Shown in pieces: positions 25,190 to 33,598 of a stretch of 64,000 nt of DNA. The position numbers and the translations under genes are program-made. How positions within the stretch are numbered: position 1 is the first letter of the stretch; each line of letters begins with the position of its first letter. The notes under the pieces are model-generated. The model saw only the letters and a list, made by a program, of their open reading frames with translations, did no database searches and was not told the origin of the DNA. Where the stretch lies: NCBI RefSeq assembly GCF_013456555.2, contig NZ_CP059154.1, positions 1,116,001-1,180,000 of the forward strand, given 5' to 3'. The stretch comes from Natrinema zhouii (GTDB lineage: Archaea > Halobacteriota > Halobacteria > Halobacteriales > Natrialbaceae).

Positions 25190-26197
25190 ATGGAAGACGA
25201 CGCGGTTCGGACGGGCACGAGCCCCCTCTCGGACGGCGGCGAGACCGTCGCCGTAACCGAGGAAACCCGCGAGGTCTCACCCGACGACGTCTGCGTTCTC
25301 ATCCCGACGCTCGACGAAGCGGCCACGATCGGCGACGTGATCGAGGGCTTCTACGAGCAGGGGTACACGAAGGTCGTCGTCGTCGACGGCAACTCTACTG
25401 ACGACACTCGCGAAATCGCTCGAGACCACGGTGCCGAGGTATTGGTCCAGTCGGGTGACGGAAAGGGCCAGGCCGTCCGCGAGGCCCTCGAGTACATCAC
25501 CGTTCCGTACGTGTTGATGGTCGACGGCGACGGGACCTACGATCCGGCCGACGCCGACAAAATGGTCGAACCGCTCTCGCGGGGGTACGAGCACGTGATC
25601 GGCAACCGCTTCGCCGAGATGGACGACGACGCGATGCGTGCGTTGAACGGCTTCGGCAACCGAATGATCAACCGCGCGTTCGGCTTCGTCCACGGCGCCA
25701 ACTACGAGGACATTCTCTCGGGCTACCGCGCGTTCACCGTCGACTCCTTCGAGCGGCTCTCGCTCGACTCCGACGGGTTCACGATCGAAACGGAACTCGC
25801 CGTCGAGTGCGTCAAACACGGGGTCGAGACGACGGTCGTCCCGGTCGGTTACAGCGCCCGGCCCGACGAGTCCGAGACCAACCTCCACCCGGTCAAAGAC
25901 GGCGGGACGATTCTCCTGACGCTGTACTCGCTGGCCAAGACCAACAACCCGCTGTTCTACTTCGGCAGTCTCGGGGTCGCCGGTATCCTCTCGGGCAGTC
26001 TCATTGCAGTCTACGTCCTCTGGGAGTGGGTCCAGTACAACCAGAGCCACGAAGTCATCGCCCTCGTCTCGGCGGCCGCCATCCTCCTGGGCGTCCAACT
26101 GCTGATGTTCGGCGTCCTCTCGGACATGCTCGTGACCCTCCACCGCGAGCAGCGGCGGCGACTCGAGCGGATCGCTCGAGAGTCGAACGACGAGTGA
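25190..26197 (+). CDS. aglJ: Dolichyl-phosphate hexosyltransferase AglJ-like (GT2)
   Basis: Likely adds the first hexose to dolichol phosphate for N-glycan assembly. The 335-residue protein has the GT2 start VLIPTLDEAATIGDVI (36-51), VVVVDGNSTDDT (62-73) and the DXD-type VDGDGTYDPADADKM (111-125). A SGYRAF motif lies near residue 180 and two membrane helices near residues 250-272 and 285-310, as in DPM1-like enzymes of haloarchaea. The first 30 residues are a polar extension. ATG 25190 follows a GGTGGGGGAG stretch; the frame is open 18 bases further upstream. It closes the glycan cluster that aglB opens. Confidence 0.88.
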   Translation: MEDDAVRTGTSPLSDGGETVAVTEETREVSPDDVCVLIPTLDEAATIGDVIEGFYEQGYTKVVVVDGNSTDDTREIARDHGAEVLVQSGDGKGQAVREALEYITVPYVLMVDGDGTYDPADADKMVEPLSRGYEHVIGNRFAEMDDDAMRALNGFGNRMINRAFGFVHGANYEDILSGYRAFTVDSFERLSLDSDGFTIETELAVECVKHGVETTVVPVGYSARPDESETNLHPVKDGGTILLTLYSLAKTNNPLFYFGSLGVAGILSGSLIAVYVLWEWVQYNQSHEVIALVSAAAILLGVQLLMFGVLSDMLVTLHREQRRRLERIARESNDE

Positions 26198-26286
26198 CGG
26201 CCGGAGTCGTGAACAGGCCAAAGAGCGTCGCGGTCTACTCAGCCAACCCCGGAGATCCATTTATCACCTTCAACCGATCAACCGCT
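26198..26286 (+). promoter_or_regulatory. Spacer with promoter before the structured element
   Basis: After the aglJ stop there is no gene, but TTTATCA (26260-26266) lies 21-27 bases before base 26287, where the structured element begins. This suggests an independent transcript. Confidence 0.4.
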
Positions 26287-26430
26287 ATGCGGTGGCACGC
26301 TGTCGGCCGTCCGAGCGACAGTGAGGATGGCCGTCGATGCCGTGCGAGGGATGAGCGAGGGAAGAATGACCGAGCGAATCGGTTGGGGAGGGCGTGGCGA
26401 TTCCCTGCTGCCACGATAGCAGGACGCTCG
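26287..26430 (+). ncRNA. Unassigned structured repeat element, copy 1 (probable small RNA)
   Basis: A non-ribosomal, non-tRNA element whose 46-base core (26381-26426) matches the core at 29891-29936 at 37 of 46 positions without a gap. In this copy CGTGGC (26393-26398) can pair with GCCACG (26410-26415), and CTGTCG (26300-26305) with CGACAG (26316-26321). A TATA-like box is at the expected distance upstream. A 56-codon frame starting at ATG 26287 also exists (beginning MRWHAVGR), but the other copy has no matching frame, so I favour RNA. Strand is inferred from the upstream box. Confidence 0.5.
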
Positions 26431-26495
26431 TCATCGTCGTTTCTACATCGAGTCTGAATCTACCGGGGACAGCTGAAAGGATCGCAATATAGAAC

Positions 26496-26825
26496 TCAGA
26501 AGGGCAATAGCGAGCGGAACTGAGCGACGACCCCGTTCGAGTTGTTTCGACGGTACTCCTCGAAGGGCTGGTGGAGCGCGTTCAACAGCTCCTGGCGCGA
26601 GTCGAACTGTTGTGCCGGGACTCTCTCGAGCATCTCGCTCAGCGGCACGTCGTTCCCGTGAACGTCGTAGGGGATGCGCTCCTGGCCGATCGCTTCCCTG
26701 ACGTCGTCTTTCGTAGCCGGAAAGGAGAGGTCAGCACTCCTGAGATGAGCGTCGACGGCCGCGATGCCGAACTCGATACTGTCGGGTTCCTCGTCGTCTC
26801 CGCTCGATGGTGGCCTGACTCCCAT
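26496..26825 (-). CDS. DUF5789-type small haloarchaeal protein
   Basis: A 109-residue acidic protein with the layout of the DUF5789 family: FGIAAVDAHLRSADLSFPATKDDVREAIG, a conserved YDVHGNDVPLSEMLE core, then FDSRQELLNALH and a short basic tail. The family looks like a small alpha/beta domain of unknown role. ATG 26825 has a TTTTTATAC box 27-35 bases upstream, so it is probably transcribed leaderless. It is convergent with the RNA-like element. Confidence 0.75.
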   Translation of the reverse strand: MGVRPPSSGDDEEPDSIEFGIAAVDAHLRSADLSFPATKDDVREAIGQERIPYDVHGNDVPLSEMLERVPAQQFDSRQELLNALHQPFEEYRRNNSNGVVAQFRSLLPF

Positions 26826-26851
26826 ACCTATACCTCTCGCTACGGAGCCGG

Positions 26852-26860
26852 GTATAAAAA
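26852..26860 (-). promoter_or_regulatory. TATA box of the DUF5789 gene
   Basis: TTTTTATAC on the minus strand, 27-35 bases before ATG 26825. Confidence 0.5.
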
Positions 26861-27063
26861 TGGCTGTGGATGTGGAGACGAAACTGGAGTGTCACCGGTC
26901 AGTGAGTATTACTCGAGAGCCACTACCAACTGAGAGCCGCTACCAACCGAGAGCCCCCAGACCGATAGCCGCGAACAACTGTCCGCGGCCAGTAGCTACG
27001 GAACCCCCGTCTCAACCAACGACCTGTCGACACGCATTTGGGGCCCGCGACGGAGTATGGCGT

Positions 27064-27273
27064 ATGACCGAATATACCACGGTATCGATCCCGAAGGATC
27101 TCGCGGACCGCGTCGAGGACACCATCGAGGGAACGAGTTTCCAGAGCACGAGCGACCTCGTCCGATTCCTGCTGCGAAGCATCGTCATCCAGCACCAGAA
27201 AGAGGGCGAACTCACCGAAGCCGAGTTCGAAGAGATCACCGAACAGCTCCGCGGACTGGGCTATCTCGAGTAA
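27064..27273 (+). CDS. Ribbon-helix-helix (CopG/Arc-type) protein
   Basis: A 69-residue protein with a beta-strand TEYTTVSIPKDLADRVEDTI followed by two helices (SQTSTSDLVRFLL-like turn at residues 27-40) as in ribbon-helix-helix DNA-binding proteins. The C-terminal part is acidic (EGELTEAEFEEITEQLRGLG). The many haloarchaeal relatives are short, single-domain proteins, some of which accompany toxins; none is adjacent here. ATG 27064 is chosen because the RHH strand begins right after it; the upstream part of the frame has no domain. Confidence 0.75.
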   Translation: MTEYTTVSIPKDLADRVEDTIEGTSFQSTSDLVRFLLRSIVIQHQKEGELTEAEFEEITEQLRGLGYLE

Positions 27274-27431
27274 GCCATCCGAATCGAGTGAACTGCCCGG
27301 TCCTGAGCGACCCAGACAATCCGGGACGCCCCGCTTCGAGCGTCCCCTGTCGGACCGCAGCCGACCACCGCTCGAGGGGTCGGGGTAGCGTTTTTCCGCC
27401 TCGAGACGGCTAGTTGCTCACGGGGAGAGAC

Positions 27432-27554
27432 ATGCCTCACATCCCGGATTTCCCAGCCAACGACAGTGACGACGATGGACGCGATCGGAACCCCGGCCGC
27501 ATCATCGACCGAATCATCGGTGACGGAGAGGTGCCGGTGTCGGCCGGAGAGTGA
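27432..27554 (+). CDS. Possible 40-residue small protein
   Basis: An open frame of 40 codons beginning MPHIPDFP, followed by an acidic stretch and an RIIDRIIGDGEVP helix-like segment. It is preceded by GGGGAGAGAC, which resembles a weak ribosome binding site. Codon choice (GAC, CGG, ATC) matches neighbouring genes. No known family is recognised and no conserved context is visible. Confidence 0.4.
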   Translation: MPHIPDFPANDSDDDGRDRNPGRIIDRIIGDGEVPVSAGE

Positions 27555-27675
27555 CACCACAGGTTCGCTTTTTTCGGGCCCGCGATACGGCAAGACTGGA
27601 CGGGAGTTACTGCACTGACAACGCGTTACGACGGCTGCGCGGCCGATGTGTTCTCCTCGCGTCCGACGATATCGC

Positions 27676-28098
27676 TCAGTCCGTTAGTGACTGCCCCGGC
27701 GGCGAGGCGTCGATGATCTCGAGGGTGTGGCGCTCGCCGCTCCGATCGAACGCGCCGAACGACCGGTCGTCGACGTTCCACGGTGGGACGGCGACGAAGA
27801 CGACTTCGGCGAGGTCGTCTCGCTGGGTCACCTCGAGTTCGCCGACGGGGTGGGAGACGAACCGGCCCTGCGCCTGTCGGGCGGGCGTGGAGAGATCGAC
27901 CCCGAAGACGGCGGTGACGGGATTGCCGGGATTCGGGAGGAAGAAGTCGGTGAAGACCGGCGTCTCGGGCGGGAGCCCGTCGGCACCCTCGAGTTCGCTC
28001 GCAGGCGTGACCGAAACGCCGGTCGTCACGTCGTCGGGGTCGGCGTCGCTCGCCAGATCCAGCAGGACGTCGACGAGGGCGCGAGTTACGTAGACCAC
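27676..28098 (-). CDS. Conserved-looking haloarchaeal protein of unknown function
   Basis: A 140-residue acidic protein. The middle part (PPETPVFTDFFLPNPGNPVTAVFG, RFVSHPVGELEVTQRDDLAEVVFVAVPPWN) looks like a compact alpha/beta or beta-sandwich enzyme-like domain; the S-H-P turn faintly recalls MPN/JAB proteins, but the metal ligands are not evident. The start is a GTG at 28098 with an ATCTAAACTT box 24-33 bases upstream. Function unknown. Confidence 0.7.
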   Translation of the reverse strand: MVYVTRALVDVLLDLASDADPDDVTTGVSVTPASELEGADGLPPETPVFTDFFLPNPGNPVTAVFGVDLSTPARQAQGRFVSHPVGELEVTQRDDLAEVVFVAVPPWNVDDRSFGAFDRSGERHTLEIIDASPPGQSLTD

Positions 28099-28173
28099 AA
28101 GGCACCTTTGGGTGGCTGGAAGTTTAGATCTATGCCCAACGAGCGAACCCCGTTTCGCTCCGTTTCCGACATA

Positions 28174-28857
28174 TTAGACGGGAAGCAGTTCCCAGACCGT
28201 CGTGGCGTACAGCCGTGGCGCACCCTTTCGGGAGTTGGCGAGTGCGGTCTCGAGGACGCGCGCGGCGTCCGCCATTACGCCAGCGCCGTGGCCGACGAGC
28301 ACGCGCTCGGGTGCGACGCCGCGGAGGGCCGTCCGCGGTGGGTTCAGTCGCAACATCGGATGGACGCCGAGTTCCTCGTCGCCGGCCCGGAAGAACGCGA
28401 CCGTCCCGACGGTTTCGGGGACGACGAGCGTCCCGTCGGCCGGGTTGTAGAGCGCGACTTCCTGCCAGAAGCGGTTGTCGACCACCGTGATGGCGCGGAT
28501 CCCGGTATCGGAGAGTTCGTCGTCGAAGCGGGCGACCGCGGCGTCGATCTCGTCGGTGACGCCGTCGAAGAATTCGGGCAGGTAGACGGGGACGTCGTGG
28601 CGGTTCGCGACCGCGGCCGCGTCGCGCTTGTGCCGGTCGAGCGTGACGACGACGCCGGTCACGTCGCCGAACTCGGCGAACAGCTCGTCGATCCCCTCGG
28701 CGTCGACCGGGTCGATCACCCAGACGTCGCCGTCGACCGCGAGGGCGTGGCTGGCGCGTTGCATCCGTTCGTCGGGGTGGGCGATCCAGCCGATGCCGTC
28801 CTCGAAGCGATCGATCTCGCGGAACTCGGTCGCACGCTCGTCGGCGCGTGAAGTCAT
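28174..28857 (-). CDS. Degenerate metallo-beta-lactamase-fold-like protein
   Basis: A 227-residue protein whose outline follows MBL-fold proteins: VWVIDPVDAEG (strand/turn), then VTGVVVTLDRHKRDAAAVANRHDVPVY where MBL enzymes have T-H-x-H-x-D-H, and VLVGHGAGVMADAARVLETAL near the C-terminus where a late His ligand lies. The HxHxDH ligands are missing, so any catalytic role would differ from a normal metallohydrolase. ATG 28857 has a GGTTTATAGA box 24-34 bases upstream. The fold assignment is by pattern only. Confidence 0.65.
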   Translation of the reverse strand: MTSRADERATEFREIDRFEDGIGWIAHPDERMQRASHALAVDGDVWVIDPVDAEGIDELFAEFGDVTGVVVTLDRHKRDAAAVANRHDVPVYLPEFFDGVTDEIDAAVARFDDELSDTGIRAITVVDNRFWQEVALYNPADGTLVVPETVGTVAFFRAGDEELGVHPMLRLNPPRTALRGVAPERVLVGHGAGVMADAARVLETALANSRKGAPRLYATTVWELLPV

Positions 28858-28880
28858 ACCGCCATCCTACGAGTCGTCGG

Positions 28881-28891
28881 TCTATAAACCT
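28881..28891 (-). promoter_or_regulatory. TATA box of the MBL-like gene
   Basis: GGTTTATAGAC on the minus strand ends 24 bases before the ATG at 28857, which fits a leaderless transcript. Confidence 0.5.
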
Positions 28892-29024
28892 CGGCGACCG
28901 AGGCCCGCACTCGAGCGTTCGTCCGTGCTCCAGTGTCCGTCCACGCTCGAGTGCGCCCGTCTACAGGTAAGCGACTGTCCGAGACAGTCGGCAACGCTCC
29001 GCCGCGAGCGCCCGCAGCGAGCCC

Positions 29025-29033
29025 ACATATATG
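29025..29033 (+). promoter_or_regulatory. TATA box of the VOC gene
   Basis: ACATATATG lies 25-33 bases before ATG 29058. It also covers the in-frame ATG at 29031, which argues that 29031 is not the true start. Confidence 0.6.
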
Positions 29034-29057
29034 CCTCTCCCGCGCGTACGGCCACGT

Positions 29058-29744
29058 ATGCTAACCGGGCTCGCCTGGCTCGCCCTCGAGGCCAAGTACC
29101 TCGAGGACGCGGGGACGTTCTACGAGGAGACGCTGGGATTGTCGGTCCGCGAGCGCAGAGCGAACGAACTCGTCTTCGCGGCCGGCGACACCGATCTCGT
29201 GCTCCGGCGACCCCGAACGCTCCCGCGCGGCGGGCTCCATACGCACTTCGCGTTCTCGATTCCCGCGGCCGAGTACGACGACTGGTGGGACCGCCTCGGC
29301 GACGATTACGACCTCGAGGAGGTCCAGTTCGGCACCTCCCGATCGCTGTACCTGTACGATCCCGACGGCAACTGCGTCGAACTGGGCCAGCAGGACGTCG
29401 CCGGACCCGGAATCGACGGCATCTTCGAGGTCGTCCTCGAGGTCGCGGATCTCGACCGCGCGCAGGCTTTCTACGAGGTTCTCGGGTTCGAAACGGTCGA
29501 CGAAGGCGACGACCGCAAGCGCGTCCGACTCCACGGGCCGATGGCCCTCGAGCTCTGGGAGCCCCATCTCGGGATCGCCGACGCCCGCGGCGGCGTCCAC
29601 GTCGATCTGGGGTTCGAGACGAGCGATCCGGGGGCGGCGCTCGAGGCGGTCCGTGATCGGATTGGGTCGCTCGAGCGGCGGTCAGATGAGAAGATCGTCG
29701 TTCGCGATCCGGACGACCACTTCCTGACGTTTACAACGGCATAA
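29058..29744 (+). CDS. VOC (glyoxalase/dioxygenase) superfamily protein
   Basis: A 228-residue protein with two vicinal-oxygen-chelate modules. Each has a beta-alpha-beta-beta-beta unit: residues ~1-112 end with LYLYDPDGNCVELGQQ, and residues ~118-228 with VVRDPDDHFLTFTT. The first module has a His (HTHFAFSI) and a Glu (NCVELG) where metal ligands lie. The second has DDHFLTF, so the ligand set may be incomplete. Members include glyoxalase I, extradiol dioxygenases and many of unknown substrate. The start is chosen by the TATA box at 29025. It is followed by the second copy of the structured element. Confidence 0.82.
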   Translation: MLTGLAWLALEAKYLEDAGTFYEETLGLSVRERRANELVFAAGDTDLVLRRPRTLPRGGLHTHFAFSIPAAEYDDWWDRLGDDYDLEEVQFGTSRSLYLYDPDGNCVELGQQDVAGPGIDGIFEVVLEVADLDRAQAFYEVLGFETVDEGDDRKRVRLHGPMALELWEPHLGIADARGGVHVDLGFETSDPGAALEAVRDRIGSLERRSDEKIVVRDPDDHFLTFTTA

Positions 29745-30080
29745 GTACGCCTACATTCCGGAACGGGAAATACGAATAGTGTGCGGGACTGCCGATCTCG
29801 TAGACCATCTGAATGAGCTGAAAGCCTGCGAACAGACGGCGGCTCCGCCGCCGTGAGCAGACGGCGCTTCGCGCCCGTGAGGAGAAATACGGCTGGGGAA
29901 GGCGTGGAAATTCATTTCCGCCGCGATAGCAGGACGCGTCGTCTCAGTAATTCCATCAGCATACACTGTTCCATTCACACTGCTCACTGAGCGCCGGGCT
30001 CGATCCAGATAACTGCTCGTCCGGGCGGCCGATCGAAACCAAAGTTGGTATGTCCGCCTCGGTTCCTTCACTGAGATAAG
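29745..30080 (+). other. Gap with the second structured element
   Basis: No protein gene is seen in these 336 bases between the VOC gene and proC. Bases 29820-29943 hold the repeat element. The remainder, including 29960-30080, has no clear RNA or promoter except the sequence right before proC. Confidence 0.4.
29820..29943 (+). ncRNA. Unassigned structured repeat element, copy 2 (probable small RNA)
   Basis: It carries the same 46-base core as copy 1 (29891-29936), starting GGCTGGGGAAGGCGTGG and ending GATAGCAGGACG. Upstream are two tandem GC-rich hairpins: ACGGCGGC/GCCGCCGT with a 3-base loop (29836-29854) and GGCGC/GCGCC (29863-29875). In the core, GGAAAT can pair with ATTTCC across TC. 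The base change opposite the conserved CGTGG is A to G, which keeps a wobble pair. No frame shared with copy 1 is seen. No transposase is near. Confidence 0.5.
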
Positions 30081-30866
30081 ATGGTACAGACGAGCGTTAT
30101 CGGTTGTGGCAACATGGGGAGTGCCCTGATCAAGGGACTCTGGCGAGACGGGAACCATACGGTGACCGCGTGCGATCTCGATCCCGACGCACTCGAGTCG
30201 GTCGCCGACTACGTCGATCACACGACGTCGGACATTTCGGAAGCGGCCGACGCCGACGTCGTGATCGTCGCGGTCAAACCGGACATCGTCGGCGCGGTGC
30301 TGGATGATCTCGATCTCTCGCCCGAGCAGACCCTCATCTCTATCGCTGCGGGCGTCTCCACCGACTACGTCGAAGCGCGGACCGACGCGAACGTCGTTCG
30401 GATCATGCCGAACCTCGCGGCCGAAACCGGGGACATGGCCGCTGCCGTGACCACCGAGGGCGTCACCGACGAGGTGCGAGAACTGCTCGACGACGTCGGC
30501 GAATTCGCCGAGATCGACGAGGCGAAGATGGATATCGCGACCGCCGTCAACGGGAGCGGACCGGCCTTCGTCTTCTATCTCATCCAGGCGATGGCGGACG
30601 CGGGCGTCGAGGGCGGCCTCGAGGCCGACGACGCCGAGACGCTGGCCGCCCAGACGTTCAAGGGGGCCGCCGAGACCGTCCTCCGGTCGGACCGGAGCGT
30701 CGAGGAACTGATCGACGCCGTCTGTTCGCCCAACGGGACGACGATCGAAGGGATGGAAGTCCTCTGGGACAGCGACGCCAAAGCCGACGTCGCCGCGGCG
30801 GTGACGGCGGCCGAAGAACGCTCGGCGGAGCTTGCACGCGAATTTAACAGTGAGGACGATGAGTAA
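30081..30866 (+). CDS. proC: Pyrroline-5-carboxylate reductase
   Basis: Last step of proline synthesis: reduces pyrroline-5-carboxylate with NAD(P)H. The 261-residue protein has the Rossmann loop [14 protein letters not shown] (6-19), AVKPDIV near 73-79, and the family helix region [23 protein letters not shown] (about 154-176). The C-terminal helix [12 protein letters not shown] (about 214-225) is the ProC signature. It overlaps proB by 8 bases, so the three pro genes are one operon, though the order C-B-A differs from many bacteria. Confidence 0.96.
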   Translation: MVQTSVIGCGNMGSALIKGLWRDGNHTVTACDLDPDALESVADYVDHTTSDISEAADADVVIVAVKPDIVGAVLDDLDLSPEQTLISIAAGVSTDYVEARTDANVVRIMPNLAAETGDMAAAVTTEGVTDEVRELLDDVGEFAEIDEAKMDIATAVNGSGPAFVFYLIQAMADAGVEGGLEADDAETLAAQTFKGAAETVLRSDRSVEELIDAVCSPNGTTIEGMEVLWDSDAKADVAAAVTAAEERSAELAREFNSEDDE

Positions 30867-31692
30867 GGGACTCGAGGAAGGGGCCGTCGCGGCGGCGCGA
30901 CAGCTGGCGGCCGACGCGGACCGCGTGATCGTCAAGGCGGGGACGAACTCCCTGACCGACGAGGATTCGAACCTCGACGACGAGAAGCTCGACAAGCTCG
31001 TCGACGACCTCGAGGATCTCCTCTCCCGGGACAAGGAGGTCATCCTCGTCTCGTCGGGTGCGATCGGCGCTGGCACGGGCCGGATCGGGGAGTCGACCGG
31101 AACCGTCGAGGAGTCCCAGGCGCTGTCGACCGTCGGCCAGAGCCACCTGATGCACCGCTACACCGAGAGCTTCGCCCGATACGACCGAAAGGTCGCCCAG
31201 CTCCTCTTGACCCAGCACGACCTCGAGAACCCGGAGCGGTTCACGAACCTCCGGAACACGATCGAGACGCTGTTGGACTGGGGCGTCGTTCCGATCATCA
31301 ACGAGAACGACGCGGTCGCGACCGAGGAGATCCGGATCGGCGACAACGACATGCTCTCGGCGGCGACGACGATCGGTATCGACGCGGACCTGCTGGTCAC
31401 GCTGACCGACGTCGGCGGCGTCTACACCGGCAATCCGAAGCACGATCCCGACGCCGAACGCATCGAAGCGGTCGGCACCAACTACGACACGGTCCAGGAG
31501 ATCATCACCGAGAGCACGTCCGACGGATTCGGCGGCATCCAGACGAAAGTCGAGGGCGCACGCGACGTCAGCGAGCACGGCATCCCGGCGTTTATTGCGA
31601 AGTCCACCGAGCCCGACGTGCTCGAGAAAATCGCTACTGCCAAGCCCGTGGGAACCATATTCCTCCCTATCAACGGTGTGAGCGATGACTGA
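30859..31692 (+). CDS. proB: Glutamate 5-kinase
   Basis: Phosphorylates glutamate to glutamyl-5-phosphate, the first step to proline. It is 277 residues long and has only the amino-acid-kinase domain, without the PUA domain seen in longer bacterial ProB. Motifs: [10 protein letters not shown] (23-32), VSSGAIGAG (64-72) and PIINENDAV (about 144-152), with the nucleotide-binding segment [11 protein letters not shown]. The N-terminal ATG at 30859 is inside the proC end; the frame is open upstream but that part is proC sequence in another frame. It overlaps proA by 8 bases. Confidence 0.95.
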   Translation: MSKGLEEGAVAAARQLAADADRVIVKAGTNSLTDEDSNLDDEKLDKLVDDLEDLLSRDKEVILVSSGAIGAGTGRIGESTGTVEESQALSTVGQSHLMHRYTESFARYDRKVAQLLLTQHDLENPERFTNLRNTIETLLDWGVVPIINENDAVATEEIRIGDNDMLSAATTIGIDADLLVTLTDVGGVYTGNPKHDPDAERIEAVGTNYDTVQEIITESTSDGFGGIQTKVEGARDVSEHGIPAFIAKSTEPDVLEKIATAKPVGTIFLPINGVSDD

Positions 31693-33022
31693 GACAGATA
31701 TCGAACGAGACGTCGACGAAGCACAGACCGCGGCCCTCGAGCTCGCGAAACTGTCCGACGAAGAGCGGAGGCGGGCGCTCCACGGAATCGCCGATGCGAT
31801 CGAAGCCCGGACCGACGAGATCCTCGCGGAAAACGAGCGAGACGTCCAGGAGGGTGAGCGGCTGCTCGAGGAGGGCGAGTACACGCAAGTCCTCGTCGAC
31901 CGACTGAAGCTCTCCGAGTCGAAGATCGAGAGCATCGCTGAGATGGTCCGCAGCGTCGCCGGGCAGGACGACCCGCTGGGCAAGACGCTCTCAGCCAGAG
32001 AACTCGACGAGGACCTCGAACTCTACAAGGTCGCCACCCCAATCGGCGTCGTCGGGACGGTCTTCGAGTCCCGGCCCGACGCGCTCGTCCAGATCGCCGC
32101 GCTCGCCCTCAAATCGGGGAACGCGGTGATCCTCAAGGGCGGCAGCGAGGCGCTGCACTCCAACCGAATTCTCTTCGAGATCATCGAGGACGCCGCAGCC
32201 GACGCCGAGATACCGGATGGGTGGGCCCAGCACATCGAGGCCCGCGAGGACGTCGACGCCCTGCTCGAGATGGACGACGCGATCGACCTCCTCATGCCTC
32301 GGGGGAGCTCCGCGTTCGTGAGCTACATCCAGGACAACACGAGCATCCCCGTCCTCGGCCACACGGAGGGGATCTGTCACGTCTACGTCGACGACGAGGC
32401 GGACCTCTCGATGGCCGAAGACATCGCGTACGACGCCAAGGTCCAGTATCCCGCGGTCTGCAACGCCGTCGAGACCCTGCTGGTCCACGAGGACGTCGCC
32501 GCTGAGTTCCTGCCGGCGATCGCGGATCGCTACGAGACCGCCGACGTCGAAATTCGGGGCGACGAGGCAACCTGCGAAATCGTCGACGTCGAGACCGCAA
32601 CCGACGCCGACTGGGACACCGAGTACGGCGATCTCATCGTCTCGATCCGGATCGTCGACTCGCTCGAGACCGCGATCGATCACGTCACCACCCACGGCTC
32701 GAAGCACACCGAATCGATCGTGACCGAGGACGCCGACCGCGCGAGCACCTTCATGCGGAGTCTCGACTCCGCGAGCGTCTTCCACAACGCCTCGACCCGG
32801 TTCGCCGACGGCTACCGGTTCGGCCTCGGCGCGGAGGTCGGCATCAGCACGGGCAAGATCCACGCCCGCGGCCCCGTCGGCCTCGAGGGGCTGACGACCT
32901 ACAAGTACCACCTCGAGGGCGACGGCCAGCTCGTCGCCACCTACGCCGGCGAGGACGCGAAACCGTTCATCCACGAGGAGTTCGACGGCGAGTGGTCTCC
33001 CGGTCGTCTCTCTGACGACTAA
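31685..33022 (+). CDS. proA: Gamma-glutamyl phosphate reductase
   Basis: Reduces glutamyl-5-phosphate to the semialdehyde with NADPH. The 445-residue protein has the aldehyde-dehydrogenase-like fold. Cys259 in [13 protein letters not shown] is the catalytic thiol. [30 protein letters not shown] near residues 119-148 and the late [26 protein letters not shown] segment are ProA hallmarks. It is the last gene of the operon; the next gene is convergent. Confidence 0.96.
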   Translation: MTETDIERDVDEAQTAALELAKLSDEERRRALHGIADAIEARTDEILAENERDVQEGERLLEEGEYTQVLVDRLKLSESKIESIAEMVRSVAGQDDPLGKTLSARELDEDLELYKVATPIGVVGTVFESRPDALVQIAALALKSGNAVILKGGSEALHSNRILFEIIEDAAADAEIPDGWAQHIEAREDVDALLEMDDAIDLLMPRGSSAFVSYIQDNTSIPVLGHTEGICHVYVDDEADLSMAEDIAYDAKVQYPAVCNAVETLLVHEDVAAEFLPAIADRYETADVEIRGDEATCEIVDVETATDADWDTEYGDLIVSIRIVDSLETAIDHVTTHGSKHTESIVTEDADRASTFMRSLDSASVFHNASTRFADGYRFGLGAEVGISTGKIHARGPVGLEGLTTYKYHLEGDGQLVATYAGEDAKPFIHEEFDGEWSPGRLSDD

Positions 33023-33056
33023 TCTCTCGATTTCGAAACTCCCTCCTCTTTAGCAC

Positions 33057-33596
33057 CTACCCGCGCGTAGGCACTGACCGATAGCCGCCTCCCGTTTTCG
33101 TCGCGAGTTCGAGCAGGACGGCCCACTCGAGGAGTCGCTCGGTTCGCTCACGCTGCGCTTCTTCGACACGGCTCGGACGCCGTCCGCGTTCGCCGGATCG
33201 CTGTCGCTCTTCGCGGATCGCCGTAGCGATCTCACCAGCGGTCAACGGGCCGTCGACCTGCTCGAGCACTGAAATCACTGCGTCGGCTCCATCCACCCGC
33301 TCTCGAAACGCTCGACGGAGCCGGTCGAGTTCGAGCGCCGGCGGAGTGTCCGGATCGATCTCCCCACTCGAGTCCGGATCGCGGCGGCGAAAACCCGCCG
33401 GCTCCTCGGTCGCGAGCTCGAGCGCGCGCAGAAAGGTGAGCCACGTCGCCGCTTCGTCGCGCGTCTCGAGGGGCGTCTCGTCGATGAGACGCTGACAGCA
33501 GTCGTCGACGTCGCCGGCGGTCGCGGGGAGGGCTCGCTGGACCGTCGCGAGGACCTCGGGATCCGCGGGCGGCTCCGGAACCGGCTTGAATCGCAC
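33057..33596 (-). CDS. Uncharacterised haloarchaeal protein next to mch
   Basis: A 179-residue protein starting at GTG 33596, three bases after the mch stop, so translation is likely coupled. It is mostly helical with Arg/Glu-rich stretches; CCQRLIDETPLETRDEAATWLTFLRALEL (helical) and a C-terminal part with ALL/WAVLLELATKTGGGYRSV like a winged-helix end. A larger frame exists upstream (to 33728) but lies within mch. I see no known domain. It may act with the methenyl-H4MPT pathway only by position. Confidence 0.7.
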   Translation of the reverse strand: MRFKPVPEPPADPEVLATVQRALPATAGDVDDCCQRLIDETPLETRDEAATWLTFLRALELATEEPAGFRRRDPDSSGEIDPDTPPALELDRLRRAFRERVDGADAVISVLEQVDGPLTAGEIATAIREERQRSGERGRRPSRVEEAQRERTERLLEWAVLLELATKTGGGYRSVPTRG

Positions 33597-33598
33597 GG

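Noticed and set aside
26287..26457. Open frame of 56 codons beginning MRWHAVGR inside the first structured element
   Set aside because: Copy 2 of the element has no corresponding frame, and the conserved part is a stem-loop core. The frame is probably accidental, though leaderless translation cannot be excluded.
29031..29057. Earlier ATG of the VOC gene
   Set aside because: It lies within the TATA box at 29025-29033 and adds nine residues without domain features; 29058 is the better start.
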